DNA of 64,000 nucleotides, from the NCBI GenBank assembly GCA_022747635.1, contig JAKTNV010000061.1:2681501-2745500 (forward strand). The letters are read 5' to 3'. Both the position numbers and the translations under genes were made by a program. Each line of letters opens with the position of its first letter. Position 1 is the stretch's first letter. This document shows, piece by piece, positions 57,931-64,000 of the stretch. Below the pieces are notes generated by a model that did no database searches, had not been told where the DNA came from, and saw only the letters and a list, made by a program, of their open reading frames with translations. This DNA is from Hetaerina americana (taxonomy: Eukaryota; Arthropoda; Insecta; Odonata; Calopterygidae).

Positions 57931-59480
57931 TACCCTCCCTCCTAGCGGGATCGGACAAACGTTATCTTATTAATTAAATGTTGTTTTTACGTTATTTATC
58001 TTCATCAGGCTTCAGGATTCTGAAATCTATATAAAGTGACAGCAGTCCTTTTCCTGACAAGTTGATTCAATATGAACCACTCGAAAATGTAACTGGCTCC
58101 ATCAGCTCCTTGTTCATTGTCCCCTCCCCTATCATTTCCTCCGCGTCCTTGTAAACAGCACAGGTGAAAACATTTTATACTGCCCTGCTTATTTCGGTTC
58201 TCCATCAGATAATTTTACTTGTGTTTCTTAAGTCAAATACAAGTTTCCAAAAAGTCATCTATTTTCCCGGTTACTTCCGATTTTCCGCATACGTTTATTG
58301 AATTCGCCAGCTATACTATGACGAACGCCATGATATCTCATAATAAACAATTGAATAAACATTTTAATAATTACCACGTCCATTTTAAACGTGTTCCATC
58401 CGATGATGTGTCAACAAGTCTCACCCTCTACCCCATTCATTAAAAAAATAATTTACATGGAAATCACCTGTAAATTAATTATCATTGTAAAACAAATGTA
58501 TCTAAATAATAAAAAAATATACGAAATGAACTTTTCTAGACTATCTATTTAAAAGAATGTTAACTGTCACATATGATAGGTACTCACTCATTCACCAGTA
58601 CCACAATAAATTTCCACTCAGAGATCGAAAGTTTTTTCCCTGGCATAGGAAACGATTATATGTGGCGTAAAAGGGAAAATTTCATTTTTTTCAGAGCCAC
58701 CAACGTATTTCAGACCCTTTACCATGATTTGGATATTTAATTACGGCTTCTTGAAAAAATTCTACGAATATCATCACAAGGTAGGGCTCTTTGAAAGAAA
58801 CTGGACAAACGAAGAACAGCCAACAATCATGGCAGATTAGCATTTCGGTTTTCGGATATCAGGACTATTTCGGAGGTTATTTCGCAGCTAATTGCATTTG
58901 GAAACGACACCAACATCCAACACGGAACCTTAATTTCAATCTACGGCCTTGCGTCAAACAGGACACATAATTGGCAGTTTTCAAAATAATATTTTTAAGT
59001 AAGTTGATTTTTTGATTGAAAAATATACCTAATGAAATGTTGCAAAAATAGCATTGGGGTCGATTCCAATGCACTACTTAGTTAATATATTTTCAATCAA
59101 TAAATGCATATGCGGTAAAAAAGTAATTTGATTTAGCATAAACTACCATCTTCCTAGAAGATCATAGGTCGAGTCGTCATGACGCCCTGACACGAAGAGA
59201 CAATAATAAATCCACCCATGGCCAATTTTGCTTCCGAATGAAACATTGGCAGCAACACACGGGAAAATATAAAGGCTCATCCCGGGCGCCAGTTATCAGA
59301 ATCTCAATCCGTCGTCGATACGAAGGAATGGGGAATTCACCGGGAAATGAGGGGAGGCATGTGGACTTCCAAACTTGCGGAAGCGACTCATTGAGATGAT
59401 AGGATGTGACCGGGAGGGTCGGGGATGGGAGAGAGAGGGGCTGAATGTGAAGGAGGCGCCTTTTTACTCATCCCCTTTCT
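57931..59480. other. Non-coding stretch, nothing recognised
   Basis: AT-rich with a GC-richer part at 59290-59460. No recognised gene or element. Confidence 0.5.
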
Positions 59481-59519
59481 AAAATGACACAAACATATGT
59501 GTATTCTTGTGTCATTTTA
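59480..59519. repeat. Perfect 13-bp hairpin
   Basis: TAAAATGACACAA at 59480-59492 is perfectly reverse-complemented at 59507-59519 across a 14-base loop. Not part of a recognised element. Confidence 0.85.
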
Positions 59520-59765
59520 TTCACGTGGGTATTTCATCTAAGTAAGGGGAGAGGAAAAATACATATACACACACTCTCTCTTGGAGGAAACGACGGGCAG
59601 CGACAACACATAGTGGGTACATATTAAAGACACTATTGAAACATGCATGTAGAGCATAGATACAAATAAAAAAGACAATCACATAATTTTTTTTCTACGG
59701 CCATGCAGGTCTTCGTCGGACGACGAAGAATATTTCTTTGTTAAAGGAGGCCTGAGAGTCGAATC

Positions 59766-59767
<2 letters not shown>

Positions 59768-59862
<95 letters not shown>

Positions 59863-59890
59863 TAAATATTATATATATATACATATATAT

Positions 59891-59922
<32 letters not shown>

Positions 59923-59924
59923 GT
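59768..59924. repeat. Compound (TA)n/(AC)n microsatellite
   Basis: Roughly 43 TA units, a TACACATATATAAATATTAT interruption, then (AC)n and another TA run. It lies about 220 bases upstream of LINE-A copy 5. Confidence 0.95.
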
Positions 59925-60082
59925 AAAAGGAAATATTTTGCACTTCTGATCTGCTCAATTCAACCTTCCCCACCTACGCTGTGTTCGTCTTTTTATGTTC
60001 CTAGCCCTTTTCCTTACTTTCATTTTCATGTGAATGAATACATAGTATATACACAAACACATAAACATATATGGGACATCAT

Positions 60083-60139
60083 ATCCTTATATATTAAAAT
60101 CACTACTATGTTATAGTAGTGATTTTAATATATAAGGAT
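60083..60139. repeat. Perfect 27-bp inverted repeat with 3-base loop
   Basis: The arm 60083-60109 is exactly reverse-complemented by 60113-60139, with only GTT between them. It is the longest perfect hairpin I found in the window and ends 11 bases before the recognisable reverse transcriptase of LINE-A copy 5. Neither arm resembles another repeat here. It could be an inverted duplication formed when the LINE inserted, or a separate palindromic insertion. Confidence 0.97.
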
Positions 60140-60149
60140 TATAGAATAT

Positions 60150-61276
60150 AATCAGGACGTATTTGCCTGTTTCTTAGATTTCGACAAGGAGTTTGATAGA
60201 GTGAATTGGGAAAAACTAATGAGTATATTGCAGAAAATAGGGATGGATTGGAGGGATAGGAGGCTGATCCGCAACCTGTACATGTCTCAGACTGCTCAGG
60301 TGCGAGTGGGGAACGGAGAGTCCGGATGGGCAGCGTTAGGAAGAGGTGTAAGAAAGGGTTTTCCATTGTCACCGGTGCTATTCAACCTGTATGTAGACGA
60401 AATTATTAAAGAGGCATGGAAAGACCTGGAGGTAGGAATGAAAGTTAGGTTAGGTTCGCTGATGACTAAGCTTTAGTTTGTCAGTCAGCCAAGGGGCTGC
60501 AAGCATCGCTGAGTGAATTGGTAATTCAGTGCGATAGATGCGGGATGAGAATCAATTTTAATTTAATTTAATAAAACAAAGGTTATACGATTTTCCAGAA
60601 AGAGAAAGGCTAGGGAAAAATTAAAATGAGGGCAAAAACTAGAGCAGGTAGAACAGTTTACGTATCTCGGAAGTGTTTTGGACCAACACGGTCAAAGGAG
60701 TAGGGACGTAAGGAGAAGAATTGCGCTAGGCAAAGAGGCTTTCACAAGGAGGAGGGAGTTGATGACAGGGACGTTGAGTAAGGATATTAAGAAAAAACTC
60801 GTAAAAACTTTTATATGGAGCGTAGCTATGTACGGCGCGGAAACGTGGTCATTAAAGCAGAAGGATAGACGCAGACTGGAGGCTTATGAAATGTGGGTGT
60901 GGAGAAGAATGAAGAAGGTGAAATCGACCGAAAGGAAAACAAATGAGGAGGTACTAGGTATGGTGGGCGAGGATAGGGGTTTGTTGGGAGAAATCTTAAA
61001 GAGGCAGGGAAAATCGATTAAAGGCCTATTGATCGGCAGTGGGATGGAAAAGACTGAATAGAGGGAGAATGTTAGGCAAACGAGGAAAGGGCAGAAATAG
61101 ATAGTGATGTTGGATGGGATGAAGGAAGGAAGTATACCGAGATGAAGGACTTGATGCAAGAGTAGGTTGCTGGGTTTGGTTAGGAGTCACAAAATATTTA
61201 CAAGGGTCCATCCAAAAACCAGTTGGGTCCAGTTGGGTCCATCCAAAAACCTACCTTAACCGGTAGATTACCTTAA

Positions 61277-61280
<4 letters not shown>
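60150..61280 (+). mobile_element. LINE-A non-LTR retrotransposon, copy 5 (best-preserved reverse transcriptase)
   Basis: This fragment encodes most of a LINE reverse transcriptase. The frame opens with QDVFACFLDFDKEFDRVNWE, which contains motif A with its catalytic Asp, then RDRRLIRNLYMSQTAQVRVG and GWAALGRGVRKGFPLSPVLF, NLYVDEIIKEAW. The catalytic FADD box survives, but a deletion before it removes the GGEIVKS segment and a stop follows it (Gln codon changed to TAA). After a short insertion (60560-60575) and frameshifts, a 127-codon frame (60678-61061) gives [60 protein letters not shown] and VWRRMKKVKSTERKTNEEVL. The 3' end has GATGTTGGATGGGATGAAGG, a short duplication of TTGGGTCCATCCAAAAACC (61215-61250) and AACCTACCTTAACCGGTAGA. 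Endonuclease and RNA-binding parts are absent. Inactive. Confidence 0.93.

Positions 61281-61367
<87 letters not shown>
61281..61367. repeat. (TA)n microsatellite at the 3' end of LINE-A copy 5
   Basis: The LINE tail (GGTAGATTACCTTAAAATAA) passes directly into about 43 TA units. This suggests the tract grew from the LINE's terminal repeat. Confidence 0.95.
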
Positions 61368-61370
<3 letters not shown>

Positions 61371-61439
61371 CGAAATATATATGTTTATGTAAATACACAC
61401 GCATATAATCTTAATTATTCCAGTGAAAAAAGGGTAGAA

Positions 61440-62060
61440 AGAGGTCCCGTGGCCTATTTTAATCCCCTTCCCGGCTCTCGAGGAAAAAGATTCCTCTGCT
61501 CCCCCCACTCATCACTCTCCTTTCCCCTTGCCCCGTTTTTCCTTCCCCTTACGCTTGGCGTCGAAAACAATTCATCCCATCGGGTTGTTAAGGAGAGACC
61601 CCGTCGGTGGAAAGCGGGGTGGGTCCTTGACACCCATTTAAGGACCAGGGAATGCGTTTAGTCTGTTTTTTCCCCCTTGATCTGTCCGTGGCTGTTCATT
61701 TTCGCTCTCGAGTCGAGTAGGAGAGGTTCGAGGGAGAGAGAGGGGATTTTAAGAGGGGAGGGGGGTGCGGGAGGGAAATAGATTCTGCCGATTTTTTTAT
61801 CTCATCGACTGAGGATGGGAGTGGGAAAACGCAAAGAAAAAAAATGATAAGGTGGAAGAGAAGGAAGCAGGAGGGAGGATGGGAAGCTCTCGCGAAACAG
61901 TCGAATGCTGCTGCGGCGATGAGGGCGTGGGTGGGCCCCGTGATTTATTGTCCTCTCTGAGGTGGGAGGGAGGAGAAGGGGATGGGTTAGTGGCGGAAGC
62001 AAATTGCGTTCGATTTATTGGGAGCGTTGCGGGAGAATTGAATGTGGAAATAAAAGCGCC
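61440..62060. promoter_or_regulatory. GC-rich, CpG-containing island
   Basis: Pyrimidine-rich start (CTTTCCCCTTGCCCCGTTTT near 61519), CpG-rich middle, then a GGGAGGGAGGAGAAGGGGAT-type purine block near 61966. A 125-codon frame (61852-62229) starts in the purine block and runs into AT-rich DNA. Its antisense is also open, and no domain is visible. Candidate regulatory island. Confidence 0.35.
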
Positions 62061-64000
62061 ACGCCATAGCGATTTGAATATAACCAAATCCCTTTGTGTC
62101 GTGGCTTCAGTTTACAATCAATTCATTTTGGAGGAAATTGAAAATTTATTTTTTTTAATAAATAGTATGTGGGATAATGAAGCAACTAGGGTCGTAAATT
62201 TCCCTATTTGCTCAAGGTTTGTTAAATAAATTATTCTCATTTAACGCGAAGGGAGATATTTTGTTTCGAATTTTGAAGTAAATATGTCCCGTTGCGGTTC
62301 ATTATTTTGGGCTCCCATACACATTATTTTTTAAGCATTCGAAAATCAGGCGGAAATGTGTGCAAAATATCCCTGATTTCAGGACACAATCATATACGAA
62401 GCGAATTCTCTAAGGGACCCTGAAAGTGCCGCTCCTTATGGAATTTTAAATATTGAATTGGCAATATATGTACACGTAGCTACCTCATATCGTGAACACA
62501 TGCTAGTTCCTGGTGAAAACTTCTCCACTGAGTTGTAAATGGTTTTCAATGTCGTTCCCATTGTCTTAGCAGAAGCATAAGTTTAATATTCATTGTTAAC
62601 CGATGCAATATTGTTCTTTATCTCCGTCATTCAACCTTTTTCCTTTTATTTCCTTGCTCGAAGATTTTATTCTGATCCGAGCCAAACATTCTTTCCTTCA
62701 AAAATTAAAATATTTATCTCTCCTTGTCGTTTCGTACCATACCCACAATTGATCACTAAATTTTTTCTTTCAGTTCACATCTCTTTAGGGAATCAAGAAT
62801 GAGTGATCTCACTCATAACTCTCCAAGGCCTTTCTCCACAGGGTGCGGTCTTTGAGAAATTTCCATTATATTTGAATGGCAGCGAGAACTCTATTCATTT
62901 AGCTAATGCCTCACGTTTGGGAGGTTTCATTCATAAGTTTATCTCCACGCTTTTCACATCAATTTTCTGTTGTCTTTAAAAAAAAGCAATTGCGTTTTCT
63001 AAAAGTCATAGCTCTTGAAATTCTTAGGTTTCTTGTTTTTGTTCCATATCTCTCTGGAGTGATAGGTATTGTCACTAATTTTGTAAACACATCATGTGCA
63101 GCGTAAATATGTCACTCTTACGATCATATTCTTTATTATATTAGTTCTCCTAAACGAAGGAGCATGCAGAATGCAAAAATCCTTTTCACAAATCTGTAAT
63201 GAAATCTCTTAGTATGGATGTTATTTATGATCCAAATTTTTCAATTAAAATTTAACTATTTCGCCTCAGAATAAATTATCTGACATTAAACTGAAGTTGT
63301 GATTTCAATTTCTTATTCAAATGAATTGTATCGCTTAAAAAAAAAACTTGGACACCTTACGAAATGTTTCTAAGAGTAAAACGCAGGTTCGCCGTAAATG
63401 ACAAAACCAAAAATGGTTTTTCAAAAGTGTCCCTTTACGACTGATTTTTAAAAAATTGGATTTCATAACATACATTTAACGCTTTTTGAATTAAATTGGA
63501 ACACTTGAAATGCTTGACTGTATCTTTTTGGAGAAGCAGCGTCAAGAATACTATCCTCACAAATCCCGAGTCTGCTGCTGACCCCATAACCAGTCAATTG
63601 ACTGGGCAGATCACATTCCCCGTTGAACAGGTCACCAAATCTCAACACAGAGAAAATCAGTTAGGAGAAATGAAATAGGCAATAAATCACGACTAGGAAA
63701 ATAGAACTCCCATGCTGTTGTATACGTCAGGAGGAATTCTATCGTGGAGATGTCCTAGAATGTCTTTAAGCAGCCACTCAAGAGTAGTACTATTTTGTAA
63801 GGATAGGAATATTACTGGGTTCTTTCCAAAGTAATACCCAGTGTATTATGTTCCAATTGAAGCCGTACATTTAACAAGATTAGTTTGGAAAAGTATTACT
63901 AGGGGCATTATTTTTATCTATAACTATTTTTGGACCAGTGATCGCGTTCTGATTTCGCCTTTTTCAAGCGAATGACGCATCATGTATTTTAATTTGCAAT
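62061..64000. other. Non-coding stretch, nothing recognised
   Basis: AT-rich to the end of the window. Open frames of 60-70 codons only, none recognisable. No repeats shared with the rest of the window were found. Confidence 0.5.

Overview
This window looks like intergenic or deep intronic DNA from a large, repeat-rich animal genome, most likely an arthropod and perhaps an insect. The evidence is AT-rich background DNA with no bacterial-style coding density, many long (TA)n microsatellites, decayed mariner transposases, degraded non-LTR retrotransposons of at least three kinds, tRNA-derived SINE-like units, and GC/CpG-rich islands of 0.5-1.4 kb. I could not identify the species. I found no host protein-coding gene, rRNA or intact tRNA that I can defend. 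Almost every open frame longer than 60 codons is a chance frame in low-complexity or GC-rich DNA, an antisense shadow, or a transposon remnant.

Layout. 0-6.7 kb: unannotated DNA with a CpG-rich patch near 2.8-3.5 kb. 6.7-12.4 kb: an inverted LINE-A 3' end, a purine-rich island (7.6-8.4 kb), a LINE-B pol tail, a 95-bp (TA)n tract, an R2 repeat and a CR1-like LINE-C 3' end. 14.4-15.8 kb: a mariner C-terminus flanked by SINE-like units. 17.3-18.0 kb: GC-rich island. 20.7-22.4 kb: a palindromic microsatellite followed by LINE-A copy 1. 23.0-24.4 kb: the largest CpG-rich island. 25.7-27.6 kb: three inverted-repeat elements. 27.9-30.3 kb: two more islands. 32 kb: second mariner. 35.5-36.4 kb: SINE and R2. 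38-43 kb: island, foldback element, (TA)n, R2, LINE-A copy 2, internally deleted mariner, R1 repeat, island. 44.4-49.8 kb: foldback half, R2, hairpin, SINEs, old LINE-A tail, local duplication, island. 50-60 kb: mostly featureless, with (TA)n tracts, an old LINE-A tail and R1. 60-61.4 kb: a perfect 27-bp hairpin next to LINE-A copy 5, the best-preserved reverse transcriptase fragment. 61.4-64 kb: GC-rich island, then nothing recognised.

How the parts relate. One LINE lineage (LINE-A) accounts for seven fragments of different ages. The better-preserved ones share a 3' end that runs into TAA/TA repeats, so the (TA)n tracts may partly have grown from LINE tails. A foldback repeat with arms ending in a GGCCGAAAGCT motif (27.2, 39.1 and 44.5 kb) lies next to (TA)n and a second repeat (R2) at two of its three sites. 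The three mariner remnants come from different lineages, and all are inactivated. None of this is a working system. The most unusual items are the foldback family with a weakly hammerhead-like core and the perfect hairpin next to LINE-A copy 5. All family names rest on motif recognition by eye, with no database search.
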